Source: Allokutzneria multivorans
GTDB taxonomy: Bacteria; Actinomycetota; Actinomycetes; Mycobacteriales; Pseudonocardiaceae
DNA length: 64,000 bases
Assembly (NCBI RefSeq): GCF_039537405.1
Contig: NZ_BAABAL010000020.1
Coordinates: 40,342 to 104,341 of the forward strand
Direction of reading: 5' to 3'
The notes beneath the pieces are model-generated. The model was not told where the DNA came from and did not search any database. It was given only the letters and a program-made list of their open reading frames with translations. The position numbers and the translations under genes were made by a program. Shown in pieces: positions 16,225 to 24,642 of this stretch (position 1 is its first letter; every line of letters begins with the position of its first letter).

Positions 16225-16545
16225 TCAGCGGGGCGAGCACCACGCGGTGAGCCGAACGGAGACCTGCCACATGCCGCCCCCGGCCTGCGCGTACTTGGTG
16301 TCGTAGTTCGTCGGGGCGCACGTCACCGACGCGTTCGCCTCATAACGGCGCATGAGGTACCGGGCCTGCTCAGCCGCCCGTTCACGGATCTCGATGGTGT
16401 CGAACCCGTGAGCCCAGCTGTCGAACGTGCGCACGGTGGCGGCGATCTGCGGCTCCGCCGAGGCCGTTCCTGTGAGAGCACTCGCGGCGATGGCAGTGAA
16501 GACCGCCGCGGTCACGAGGGTGTGGACGGTGCGACGACGTGACAT
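16225..16545 (-). CDS. Small secreted protein beside the ATP-grasp ligase
   Basis: A 106-residue protein with a Sec signal (MSRRRTVHTLVTAAVFTAIA, cleavage near ASA-EP) and a mature part of about 75 residues with two cysteines (TCAP and AWCSP). The mature part carries many threonines, glutamates and aspartates, ending TAWCSPR. I do not recognise a family. It is the first gene of a two-gene unit with the ATP-grasp ligase. It could be the ligase's substrate, although a Sec-exported precursor would be unusual for graspetides; or it could be a neighbour with an independent role. ATG 16545 has AAGGG about 8 bp upstream. Confidence 0.65.
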   Translation of the reverse strand: MSRRRTVHTLVTAAVFTAIAASALTGTASAEPQIAATVRTFDSWAHGFDTIEIRERAAEQARYLMRRYEANASVTCAPTNYDTKYAQAGGGMWQVSVRLTAWCSPR

Positions 16546-16690
16546 CGTGAAGAACCCTTCTGCGATTCGAGTGGGTGCCGTACAGATTCTGCTTCTCTCG
16601 CAAGGACTGCGGTCGCTCTCATCTGAGAAGGAAGATGCGTCGGCGTTGCGCAGGTGGGAAGTGGTGCCACCACGTCGTTGTCTTCCGCCG

Positions 16691-17965
16691 TCACAGTTCT
16701 GGGGCGGTGACGGGGGAGAGGACGTGCTGTGCGGGTGCCGGGGTCTTGACGTTGGTGTTGGTGCGGCGCCCGCTCCATCGAGCGAACGCGCCGATGCGGC
16801 TCAGCAACCGCAGCGGCAGCGCGGGTCGGGGCTCGCCGCGACGCATGGCGCGCTGCGTCGCGATCTCGATGCGCGACTGCTGGCGCTGCGCCGCGTCCAC
16901 GACCGGTTTTCTGTGCTGCTGCACCCGCTTCGCCGCTGTGTCGACGGCGGTGGGTTCGCGCTGTCTGAGTGCGGGCACGAGGTGGTTGGCGGCCGCGACG
17001 GCGTCGGCGAGCGCGTGGTTGATGCCGGAGCCGCCGACCGGGGAGATGACGTGCGCCGCGTCTCCGATGAGCAGCAGCCCGGGCCGGGTCCACCTCGGCA
17101 GTCGGGTGATGCGCACGGTCAGCAGCGACAGCTGGGAGAAGGAGGTCAGCTCGTCGATGCGGTCGCCGAGCCAGGGCAGGTGCCTGCGCAGTTCGGTGCG
17201 GACCGGCTCGACGCCCTCCTCGCGCGCGCGGGCGTAGCTCCCGGTGGGGATGGTGAAGGCCAGCTGCCAGCGGTGGCCCTGGTTCAGCGCGGCCAGGACC
17301 CGTCCCGGCGAGCAGAAGATGTCCAGCCCGGACAGGGCGGGGTCGGTGTCGCCGTCACGGGGGAGGTCGAACCACAGCAGGTCGTTGCCCACACCGAGTT
17401 CGGTGCTGGGCAGGCCGGACAGGGCGCGGATCTTCGAAGCGCGCCCGTCCGCGGCGACGACCAGGTCGGCGGTGAGGGTGTGCGTCGTGGCGCCGCTGGT
17501 GTAGGTCAGGCCGGTGATCCGACCATCGCAGTCGTGGATCAGGGTCGAGGCTCGGGCCTTCATGCGCAGGTCGAATCCGGGGTACTGGCCCGCTTCCTCG
17601 GCGAGGAAGCCGAGGAAGGCCGGTTGCGGGATGAGTGCGTAGAAGGGATGTCGGCGGCTGGCGGTGGTGTAGTCGGTCAGGGTGTAGGTGCGCTCGACCG
17701 TGTGCCAGCGAAAGGACGTCGAACGGGTGTGGGCCACGGTCGCGAGCAGGCGATCTGCCAGACCGAGCCGATCGAGCAGATCGAGGGTGGCGGGGCTGAG
17801 CGTGTCGCCGCGGTAGCGCCGCTCGAAGTCGCCGTGGGTCTCCAGCAACGTCACGCGCGATCCCGCGCGTGCGAGCAGGTAGGCCAACAGCATCCCGGCG
17901 GGGCCCGCGCCCACGACGGCGACGTCGGTGTGCTCGGGCGAGGCGGTGTTCGGCGTCGCGTCCAT
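16691..17965 (-). CDS. FAD-dependent aromatic monooxygenase-like protein
   Basis: A 424-residue class A flavoprotein monooxygenase of the PHBH/TetX fold. Its three cofactor motifs are present: VVGAGPAGMLLAYLLA (about residues 17-32), the DG motif VVAADGRASKIRALSG (about 168-183), and LLIGDAAHVISPVGGSGIN (about 283-301). It should hydroxylate an aromatic or polyketide-like substrate with NAD(P)H and oxygen. It is divergent from the MarR gene at 18027, and the 61-bp spacer holds overlapping palindromes, so control by that regulator is likely. Antibiotic or xenobiotic oxidation is plausible but unproven. Confidence 0.87.
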   Translation of the reverse strand: MDATPNTASPEHTDVAVVGAGPAGMLLAYLLARAGSRVTLLETHGDFERRYRGDTLSPATLDLLDRLGLADRLLATVAHTRSTSFRWHTVERTYTLTDYTTASRRHPFYALIPQPAFLGFLAEEAGQYPGFDLRMKARASTLIHDCDGRITGLTYTSGATTHTLTADLVVAADGRASKIRALSGLPSTELGVGNDLLWFDLPRDGDTDPALSGLDIFCSPGRVLAALNQGHRWQLAFTIPTGSYARAREEGVEPVRTELRRHLPWLGDRIDELTSFSQLSLLTVRITRLPRWTRPGLLLIGDAAHVISPVGGSGINHALADAVAAANHLVPALRQREPTAVDTAAKRVQQHRKPVVDAAQRQQSRIEIATQRAMRRGEPRPALPLRLLSRIGAFARWSGRRTNTNVKTPAPAQHVLSPVTAPEL

Positions 17966-17978
17966 CGGTCTCTAACCA

Positions 17979-18000
17979 ATCTAGTAGCTAGATAATCTAG
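17979..18000. promoter_or_regulatory. Overlapping MarR operators
   Basis: ATCTAGTAGCTAGAT (17979-17993) is a perfect palindrome with 6-bp arms, and CTAGATAATCTAG (17988-18000) is a second one that shares its right arm. They fill the spacer between the monooxygenase and MarR genes, 14 and 27 bp from the two start codons. Confidence 0.8.
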
Positions 18001-18026
18001 TGACTTGCTGGTCGTAGGATGCGGGC

Positions 18027-18512
18027 ATGAGTGCGGACACGTCAAGCGCGAACGCCCCACGAGCCGCTCACGAGACGAGCGGCGCCGTGCGGCAGCTCCT
18101 GCTCGCCGGGGCTGAGGCGCAGGTGGCGCTGGCCAAACGGCTCGGGGTGAACGCCACCGACGCGGCGGCGCTGGACCACCTGTTCAGCGCGGGCCACCCG
18201 GTCGGCCCCGCCGAGCTGTCCAGGCGACTCGGCATCACCACCGCCTCGGCCACCGCGGTCACCGACCGGCTGGTCCGCAGCGGACACGTCGATCGCGTGC
18301 CGGACGCCCACGACAGGCGCAGGCACGCCCTCACTCCGACCGGCAAGGCGCACCGGGACCTCCTGGGTGCGCTCCAGCCGCTCATCACGGCCATCGACGC
18401 GGCCTCAGCGGCACTGAGTCCCGCAGAGCGCGACACGGTCGCTGCGTACCTGTCCGACGTCGCCGCACGCATCCGCGACTACGCCCGCACATCCCCGCAC
18501 AACCCGGCCTGA
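18027..18512 (+). CDS. MarR family transcriptional regulator
   Basis: A 161-residue winged-helix repressor. The DNA-binding part has VNATDAAALDHLFSAG, then VGPAELSRRLGITTASATAV (about residues 55-74) and the wing DRVPDAHDRRRHALTPTG (about 92-109), with the DRR motif typical of MarR proteins. Flanking helices form the dimer interface. It is divergent from the flavin monooxygenase, and two palindromes lie between them. It probably represses both genes and releases on binding a small aromatic compound, as known for the family. A strong hairpin follows it. Confidence 0.9.
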   Translation: MSADTSSANAPRAAHETSGAVRQLLLAGAEAQVALAKRLGVNATDAAALDHLFSAGHPVGPAELSRRLGITTASATAVTDRLVRSGHVDRVPDAHDRRRHALTPTGKAHRDLLGALQPLITAIDAASAALSPAERDTVAAYLSDVAARIRDYARTSPHNPA

Positions 18513-18523
18513 GAGCGGGGCGG

Positions 18524-18554
18524 GCGCAGTCGCGACGGTCGTTCGCGACTGCGC
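18524..18554 (+). terminator. Terminator after marR-type gene
   Basis: GCGCAGTCGCGA and TCGCGACTGCGC form a perfect 12-bp stem with a 7-nt loop, 11 bp after the MarR stop, and a pyrimidine-rich CTTCTTTATT follows soon after. Confidence 0.8.
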
Positions 18555-18730
18555 AACGCTCGCGCTTCTTTATTGCGCGGACGTGCAGTTGCTTTCGTGT
18601 GCGAGCCGCCCAAAAATATCTTTGCCGGACGTTCCGCCTGGGCGTGAAATCGGCTCCGTTGTGCGGATCGCTGTAAATCGGCGTTCGCCCCACTGGTCAA
18701 ATGATGACCTTGCGAAATTGAGGACTTGAC

Positions 18731-19078
18731 ATGTGCGCGAATTTTGTTCGAGGAAGCGTCGTCGCCCTTGCGCTGGTGGCCAGCGCCTCTACTGGAAGCA
18801 TTTCGGCGTCAGCTGCTCCTGCTGGGGAGAGTCGACTGTGCGTGGGCACCCCGGTTCCGGGTGGGCACGTCATCACTGCCTACTACTCGACGGGTGCCTG
18901 TGGGTCGAACCCCTACAACGCCTACGTCGCGAATCTGCCGCACGACGGCATCATCGCCTGTCACAACACTCCGGTTCCCGCTGGTTTCGGGATCTCGGGG
19001 CGCACCAACATCACGAGCTGCCTGCCGACGTCCATCGTCCTGCCGTACAACGCTGTCCGACTCTCTCAAGTGGGCTGA
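18731..19078 (+). CDS. Small secreted protein with internal duplication
   Basis: A 115-residue exported protein. A Sec signal (GSVVALALVASASTGSIS, cleavage near ASA-AP) precedes a mature part of about 85 residues. It contains two copies of a roughly 35-residue unit: LCVGTPVPGGHVITAYYS with a following GACGS, and ACHNTPVPAGFGISGRTN with a following TSCLP. Each copy has two cysteines, which suggests one disulfide per unit. No family is recognised. GAGGACTTGAC precedes ATG 18731. The upstream DNA is AT-richer than the surroundings. Confidence 0.75.
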   Translation: MCANFVRGSVVALALVASASTGSISASAAPAGESRLCVGTPVPGGHVITAYYSTGACGSNPYNAYVANLPHDGIIACHNTPVPAGFGISGRTNITSCLPTSIVLPYNAVRLSQVG

Positions 19079-19343
19079 CCGGGCATCGCTCGACAATCCC
19101 TGAGCTTCGCGTCGCGGCTGCGCTCATGCTCTCGGGCGCAGCCGTCGCCGCTGACCTTCGTTGGTGGAACTGGTGAGTGCGCGCGCTTCCCCAACGACCC
19201 GAGTGTGATTCGCTGTGCGCAACAGACTGCTTCGAACAAAGCCCACGCTCAGTTGCACTTGTCTGCCACTTCGCACGAGCCTGAGGCGTCGCTGGCGACG
19301 TGATGCTTCGCCGGAACGCGGCATCGTGGACGCTGATCGCGCA
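19079..19343. other. Intergenic, nothing recognised
   Basis: This 265-bp stretch lies between two convergent genes. It holds no reading frame with support and no clear terminator. Confidence 0.4.
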
Positions 19344-19691
19344 CTACGCGTCGAGGTGGTGGCGCAGGACCTCGGCCTCGGCGCGGAGTTGGGTGGCGGT
19401 GTCGTGGAGGCCGCGCGCGGAGTAGTCGGCAGCGGCGGCGGTGCGTTCGCGGACCTCGTTCTCGACGATGGAGCGGAGGTCGGCCTCGGTGAGGTCGCGG
19501 CGCTGGGCCTCGGTCGCGCCCACGCCGACGGAGGCGCCTGCGACGTGCTCGCTGCCGGTGGTGGGCGAGCGCTCGGCGGGGACGGCCTCGGCGTTGTCGA
19601 TCGCGGCGAGGGCCGAGCGCAGTGCGGTGATGGCGACGCGGTCCCGGGCCTTGAGGGCGGCGGTCAGGGAGGCTCGTAGGCTGGCGCGCAT
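19344..19691 (-). CDS. GatB/YqeY domain protein
   Basis: A 115-residue protein of the YqeY family, related to the tail domain of the GatB amidotransferase subunit that binds tRNA. The typical opening is MRASLRASLTAALKARDRVA followed by ALRSALAAIDNAEAVP, and the middle EAQRRDLTEADLRSIVENEV is also typical. It is shorter than the usual 150 residues. Its role in other bacteria is not settled. ATG 19691 gives the family's N-terminus; the upstream in-frame start at 19709 adds only six residues. Confidence 0.75.
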   Translation of the reverse strand: MRASLRASLTAALKARDRVAITALRSALAAIDNAEAVPAERSPTTGSEHVAGASVGVGATEAQRRDLTEADLRSIVENEVRERTAAAADYSARGLHDTATQLRAEAEVLRHHLDA

Positions 19692-19863
19692 GGGGTGATC
19701 TTCCACCATTCGGCCGAAGCGCGAGGGGCGAGATGTTCCGCAACGGCAGTGCGTGAGGAGTTTGCCTTGGTGTGAAACGGATTGCTCCGCTCAGAGTGAA
19801 CCAATACCAACTACCCCCGGAGTCGCGCTGGAGTGCGCGACACGATCTTGGGGGCTCCACAAG

Positions 19864-21480
19864 GTGAAGAGAATCCGAAGCGTTGCGGCCGTTCCGGCCG
19901 TCGCCGCCTTACTGCTCGCCGGGTTCACTCCGGCGCTGGCGAGTGAGAATCCGCTCAACTCCACGGGAATCCCGGCCAAGTACACCAACCAGGTGCTCGA
20001 CTGGCACCGCTGCACGGTCGAGGAACTGGGCACCACGCCGCCGCCCGGCTCCGAGCACATGGAGTGCGCGACCCACCTGACCCCGCGCGACTGGAACAAC
20101 CTCAGCGACACGCGCGACCTGACGATCGCGATCAGCAGGCTCCCGGCGACCGCCCAGGCCACCGACTCGGTGCTGATCAACCCGGGCGGCCCGGGCGCTG
20201 AGGGCCGGATCTACCCGGCGCGCCTGCGCTTCCAGGACCGGCTGCTGGTCAACCAGGAAGTGGTCGGCTTCGACCCGCGCGGGACCGGGCGCAGCACGAG
20301 CATCAGCTGTGGCGGCGCGCTCGACGGGCCGGAGCAGTTCGACCCGCGCAACCGCGACGCGAAGAACCTCGAAGCGATCCTGGACGCCACCGACAAGGCG
20401 GCCCAGCTCTGCATGGAGCGCGCGGGTGACCTCGGCCCGCTGATGAACACCTCCCAGACCGTGCGCGACCTCGACCTGCTGCGCGTGCTGCTCAAGCGCC
20501 AGAAGATCAACTGGGTCGGGTACTCGGCGGGCGCGTGGATGGGCGCGCACTACGCGACCGCGTTCCCGAGCCGGGTCAAGCGCGTGCTGCTGGACTCGCC
20601 GGTGGAGTTCACCACCAGCTGGGAGCGGGCCTTCGCGTGGCAGCCGCTGGGCTTCGAGCGGCGCTGGCGGCAGGACTTCCTGCCGTGGATGGCCAAGTAC
20701 GACAAGGTCTACGGCTTCGGCACGACCGCCGAGGCCGCTCGCCAGACCTTCGAGACGGTTCGCACCGCGCTGGGCGTGCGCCCGGTGAAGTACAACGGCT
20801 TCACGGTGAACCCGAACATCCTGGACTCCATCGCGGCCGAGGGCATCTACGGCAAGCGCCAGTTCCACGGCACGGCCACCACGCTGGTCGACATCCGCAA
20901 GCTGACCCAGCAGAGCACCTCCGAGAAGGAGAAGGCCGAGGCGGCGCTGCGCGTGAAGGCCGCCGTGGAGACTAAGGACGTGGAGACCCGGCTCATGCCC
21001 GGCAACGGCAGCCTGCCGGGCGCGCCCGACTCCTACCCGACCAACTTCTGGACGGTCCGCTGCAACGAGGGCCCGTGGCCGGGTGACCGCGCGAGCGTGG
21101 TGCGCCAGTCGCAGGAGCACCTCGACAAGCAGCAGACGCTGGTCGGCGGGAAGTGGATGGTGCAGCCGTGCATCTTCTGGCGCAAGCCGCCGCTGGCGCT
21201 GCCGACGATCGACGGCCGAGGCCTGCCGCCGACGCTGATCGTGCAGTCCGTGCACGACCCCGCGACCGCCATCGAGGGCACCCGGCGCGCGCACAAGGCG
21301 TTCGCGGGCTCCCGGATGATCACCGTCACCGATGAGGGCGACCACGGCCTGTACGCCGCGAACCCGGCTGTCGGGAACCCGGACCTGGACAAGGTCATCA
21401 ACCAGTACCTGATCGACGGCGTCGTGCCGCCGAACATGACCGTTCCCGGCGCTCCGCTCCCGCCGCCGCCCGGAGCCTGA
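19864..21480 (+). CDS. Exported alpha/beta hydrolase (S33 tripeptidyl aminopeptidase-like)
   Basis: A 538-residue secreted serine hydrolase of the SlpD/SlpE/tripeptidyl aminopeptidase type. After a Sec signal (VKRIRSVAAVPAVAALLLAG, cleavage near ALA-SE) it has the oxyanion region LINPGGPGAEG (about residues 101-111), the FDPRGTGRS motif (about 136), the nucleophile elbow GYSAGAW (about 219-225), an aspartate in VQSVHDPATAIEG and the catalytic histidine in DEGDHGLYA near the end. It should release N-terminal di- or tripeptides outside the cell. A proline-rich tail ends the protein. GTG 19864 is chosen since the signal peptide begins there. Confidence 0.85.
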   Translation: MKRIRSVAAVPAVAALLLAGFTPALASENPLNSTGIPAKYTNQVLDWHRCTVEELGTTPPPGSEHMECATHLTPRDWNNLSDTRDLTIAISRLPATAQATDSVLINPGGPGAEGRIYPARLRFQDRLLVNQEVVGFDPRGTGRSTSISCGGALDGPEQFDPRNRDAKNLEAILDATDKAAQLCMERAGDLGPLMNTSQTVRDLDLLRVLLKRQKINWVGYSAGAWMGAHYATAFPSRVKRVLLDSPVEFTTSWERAFAWQPLGFERRWRQDFLPWMAKYDKVYGFGTTAEAARQTFETVRTALGVRPVKYNGFTVNPNILDSIAAEGIYGKRQFHGTATTLVDIRKLTQQSTSEKEKAEAALRVKAAVETKDVETRLMPGNGSLPGAPDSYPTNFWTVRCNEGPWPGDRASVVRQSQEHLDKQQTLVGGKWMVQPCIFWRKPPLALPTIDGRGLPPTLIVQSVHDPATAIEGTRRAHKAFAGSRMITVTDEGDHGLYAANPAVGNPDLDKVINQYLIDGVVPPNMTVPGAPLPPPPGA

Positions 21481-21495
21481 TCTCCTCGCACGAGA

Positions 21496-21527
21496 CGGCC
21501 CCGCCGAGCACCAGCTCGGCGGGGCCG
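21496..21527. terminator. Bidirectional terminator
   Basis: CGGCCCCGCCGAGC and GCTCGGCGGGGCCG form a perfect 14-bp stem with an ACCA loop between two convergent genes (the exported hydrolase and the DUF6355-like gene). Confidence 0.9.
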
Positions 21528-21546
21528 CGCGGTGTCCGGAGCCGGA

Positions 21547-21834
21547 TCAGCAGAGCTTGCCGGTGTACTCGGGCATGGTGATCACGAAGCCCGCGTCGCC
21601 GAAGTACTTGTCCTCGTTCGGACCCACGCAGAAGAGGTGCACTCCTGTGACCTGGAAAACGGCCCTGACCTCGATCGTCGTGTTCTCGCTCGTGCAGTGG
21701 CGGTACCGGACCTCGCCGTCCTTCTTGTAGCCGCCGCACTCCTGCTGGGCGGGGGAGGCGTTCGCCGGGACGGACGCGAGGGCGCCGCCCAGGGCGAGGA
21801 CGCCGATCGCGAGGGCAGTGGTCAAACGTGGCAC
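21547..21834 (-). CDS. Secreted DUF6355-like protein
   Basis: A 95-residue exported protein. The Sec signal is TTALAIGVLALGGALASVPA with cleavage near ASA. The mature part has four cysteines in the arrangement ECGGY, YRHCT, LFCVGPNE and GKLC-end, which matches the DUF6355 pattern found beside some natural-product clusters and elsewhere in actinobacteria. Its biochemical role is unknown to me. GTG 21834 is preferred because a perfect AAGGAG lies 6 bp before it; an ATG five codons upstream would overlap that ribosome-binding site. Confidence 0.7.
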   Translation of the reverse strand: MPRLTTALAIGVLALGGALASVPANASPAQQECGGYKKDGEVRYRHCTSENTTIEVRAVFQVTGVHLFCVGPNEDKYFGDAGFVITMPEYTGKLC

Positions 21835-21989
21835 AGGGGGCTCCTTCATGTGATCAAGAGTCTTGACCATCACCCCGGTGCGGCGGGTCGGCAACCGCTT
21901 CGGGCGTACGTGAAAGCGAGCGGGTTTCGCCTGTGGCGCGAGGAAATTCGGTGGCGGCGGCGCGATCGGGTGCTCTACACACAGCTCCT

Positions 21990-22559
21990 GTGATCGACCG
22001 TGCCGCGATAGCAGACAGACCAACGTTGTTCGGATCGCGGGTCGCGCTCGTCCCGCTCGGACCGGAACACGCCGACGACGCCTTCGCCGCCACCAAGGAC
22101 CCCGAGGGCCGCAGGCTCACCGGGACCCACCGCGAGTTCACCCTGGAGGTCCTCCAGCGGTGGTGCGAGAGCAGGGCCGAGCAGACCGACCGCATCGACC
22201 TCGCCGTGATCGACCGCGCCACCGGGAGCTTCGTCGGAGACCTGGCGCTCAACGAGATCGACTTCGACAACCTCTCCGCGGGCTTCCGGATCGCGCTCAC
22301 CAGCGGCGCCACCGGCAGGGGCCTCGGCACCGAGGCGACCAGGCTGGTGCTCGCCTACGCCTTCGAGCGGATCGGCCTGCACCGGGTGCAGCTGGAGGTC
22401 TACGACTTCAACCCGAGGGCGCTGGCCTGCTACCGCAAGTGCGGCTTCGAGATCGAGGGCACGATGCGCCACGCGCTGCGCTGGGAGGGGCAGTGGCACG
22501 ACGCGCACCTGATGGCGGCACTCGCACCTACGGCTCAGCTGCCTCGGCACGGCGGATAA
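21990..22559 (+). CDS. GNAT family N-acetyltransferase (RimJ-like)
   Basis: A 189-residue acetyltransferase of the Acetyltransf_3 type. The fold is shown by RVALVPLGPEHADDAFA, GDLALNEIDFDNLSAGFRIA and the acetyl-CoA binding ATGRGLGTEATRLVLAYAF (about residues 100-118), then HRVQLEVYDFNPRALACYRK and CGFEIEGTMRHA. Those last segments are typical of RimJ/RimL-like enzymes that acetylate protein N-termini or small amines. GTG 21990 fits the family's N-terminus, but no clear ribosome-binding site supports it. It lies 39 bp upstream of thrS in the same direction. Confidence 0.82.
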   Translation: MIDRAAIADRPTLFGSRVALVPLGPEHADDAFAATKDPEGRRLTGTHREFTLEVLQRWCESRAEQTDRIDLAVIDRATGSFVGDLALNEIDFDNLSAGFRIALTSGATGRGLGTEATRLVLAYAFERIGLHRVQLEVYDFNPRALACYRKCGFEIEGTMRHALRWEGQWHDAHLMAALAPTAQLPRHGG

Positions 22560-22598
22560 CATCTGGGTTTCCAGCGTTAGCCGTTCTGAGGAGTTCCC

Positions 22599-24626
22599 GT
22601 GTCCGAGCAGCCCCAACCGGTCGTCTCGCTTCCCGCGCGTGTGACGGTCCCGGCGGGGACTACCGCCGGCCAGGCCCTCCGCGAGGTCGGCGCGTCCAAC
22701 AAGGGGCCGCAGGCGGTCGTCGTGGTCCGCGACGCCGACGGCGCGCTGCGCGACCTGGCGTGGGCACCGGAGACCGACACCGAGGTCGAGCCGGTCACGG
22801 CCGACTCCGACGACGGCCGCAGCGTCATCCGGCACTCGTGCGCGCACGTGCTCGCCCAGGCGGTGCAGGAGCTGTTCCCCAAGGCCAAGCTGGGCATCGG
22901 CCCGCCGGTCAAGGACGGCTTCTACTACGACTTCGACGTCGACACCCCGTTCACGCCCGAGGATCTGACCGCGCTGGAGAAGCGCATGAAGCAGATCATC
23001 AAGGGCGCGCAGCGGTTCTCCCGCCGCCGCTTCGACTCCGTCGACGAGGCCAAGGTCGAGCTGGCCGAGGAGCCGTACAAGCTCGAACTGGTCGACATCA
23101 AGTCGGACGTGGACACCTCCGAGGTGATGGAGGTCGGCGGCGGTGAGCTGACGATCTACGACAACCTCGACCCGCGCTCCGGCGACCGGATCTGGGCCGA
23201 CCTCTGCCGCGGGCCGCACGTGCCGACCACCAAGTACATCCCGGCGTTCAAGCTCATGCGCAGCGCCGCCGCGTACTGGCGCGGCAGCGAGAAGAACCCG
23301 CAGCTCCAGCGGATCTACGGCACCGCGTGGGAGACCACCGAGGCGCAGGAGCTGTACCTGGAGCGCCTGGCCGAGGCCGAGCGCCGCGACCACCGCAAGC
23401 TCGGCGTGGAGCTGGACCTGTTCAGCTTCCCCGACGAACTGGGCTCGGGCCTTGCGGTCTTCCACCCCAAGGGCGGCGTCGTCCGCCGCGAGCTGGAGGA
23501 CTACTCGCGGGCGCGGCACGAGGAGTCCGGCTACGAGTTCGTCAACACCCCGCACATCTCCAAGGGCGGGCTGTTCCACACCTCCGGGCACCTGCCGTAC
23601 TACGCGGACACGATGTTCCCGCCCATCCAGTTCGAGGGCGAGGACTACTTCCTCAAGGCCATGAACTGCCCGATGCACAACCTGATCTTCCGCTCGCGCG
23701 GGCGGTCCTACCGCGAGCTGCCGCTGCGGCTGTTCGAGTTCGGGACGGTCTACCGCTACGAGAAGTCCGGTGTGGTGCACGGCCTGACCCGCGTGCGCGG
23801 CCTGACGATGGACGACTCGCACATCTACTGCACCAAGGAGCAGATGCCGGGCGAACTGCGCTCGCTGCTCAAGTTCGTGCTCGACCTGCTCGCCGACTAC
23901 GGCCTGAGCGACTTCTACCTGGAGCTGTCCACTCGCGACGACTCGCCGAAGTTCATCGGCGACCCGCAGGAGTGGGAGGACGCCACCGAGACGCTGCGCC
24001 AGGCCGCCGAGGACTCCGGCCTGGAGCTCGTGCCCGACCCGGGCGGCGCCGCCTACTACGGGCCGAAGATCTCCGTGCAGGCCAAGGACGCCATCGGTCG
24101 GTCCTGGCAGATGTCGACCATCCAGCTGGACTTCAACCAGCCCAAGCGCTTCGAGCTGGAGTACACCGCCCCCGACGGCTCGCGGCAGCAGCCGATCATG
24201 ATCCACCGCGCGCTGTTCGGCTCGATCGAGCGCTTCTTCGGCGTGCTCACCGAGCACTACGCGGGCGCGTTCCCGGCGTGGCTCTCGCCCGTGCAGGTGG
24301 TCGGCATCCCGATCGCCGACGAGCACGTGCCGCACCTGGAGTCGGTCGCGGACGCGTTGCGCGGCAAGGGTGTCCGGGTCGAGGTCGACGCGTCGGACGG
24401 GCGGATGCAGAAGAAGATCCGCAACCACACCATGCAGAAGGTGCCGTTCATGCTGCTCGCGGGCGGCAAGGACGTGGAGGAGGACTCGGTGTCCTTCCGC
24501 TTCCGCGACGGCAGCCAGATCAACGGCGTCTCCGTGCAGGACGCGGTGCGCGCGGTGGTGGAGTGGATCACGCGCAGGGAGAACACCTCGCCCAGCGCGG
24601 AGACCTTCGCCGCGGTGCTCGGCTGA
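22599..24626 (+). CDS. thrS: Threonyl-tRNA synthetase
   Basis: A 675-residue class II synthetase that charges tRNA-Thr. TGS domain at about residues 1-70, the editing domain with HSCAHVLAQAVQELFP (about 75-90), and the catalytic core with zinc ligands Cys357 (MNCPMH), His408 (DDSHIYC) and His536 (MIHRALFG). Class II motif 3 is GSIERFFGVL. The anticodon-binding domain fills the last 110 residues. GTG 22599 has GAGGAG at good distance. Order thrS-HIT-pgsA follows the conserved actinobacterial cluster. No T-box leader is visible. Confidence 0.98.
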   Translation: MSEQPQPVVSLPARVTVPAGTTAGQALREVGASNKGPQAVVVVRDADGALRDLAWAPETDTEVEPVTADSDDGRSVIRHSCAHVLAQAVQELFPKAKLGIGPPVKDGFYYDFDVDTPFTPEDLTALEKRMKQIIKGAQRFSRRRFDSVDEAKVELAEEPYKLELVDIKSDVDTSEVMEVGGGELTIYDNLDPRSGDRIWADLCRGPHVPTTKYIPAFKLMRSAAAYWRGSEKNPQLQRIYGTAWETTEAQELYLERLAEAERRDHRKLGVELDLFSFPDELGSGLAVFHPKGGVVRRELEDYSRARHEESGYEFVNTPHISKGGLFHTSGHLPYYADTMFPPIQFEGEDYFLKAMNCPMHNLIFRSRGRSYRELPLRLFEFGTVYRYEKSGVVHGLTRVRGLTMDDSHIYCTKEQMPGELRSLLKFVLDLLADYGLSDFYLELSTRDDSPKFIGDPQEWEDATETLRQAAEDSGLELVPDPGGAAYYGPKISVQAKDAIGRSWQMSTIQLDFNQPKRFELEYTAPDGSRQQPIMIHRALFGSIERFFGVLTEHYAGAFPAWLSPVQVVGIPIADEHVPHLESVADALRGKGVRVEVDASDGRMQKKIRNHTMQKVPFMLLAGGKDVEEDSVSFRFRDGSQINGVSVQDAVRAVVEWITRRENTSPSAETFAAVLG

Positions 24627-24642
24627 GGCGGGCCGGAGCGAG

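Noticed and set aside
22560..22598. T-box leader before thrS
   Set aside because: The gap is only 39 bp and contains no T-box sequence or specifier hairpin.
21975..24428. Long minus-strand open frame opposite thrS
   Set aside because: It is the antisense of a certain gene in GC-rich DNA; the predicted protein is Arg/Val/Leu-rich low-information sequence.
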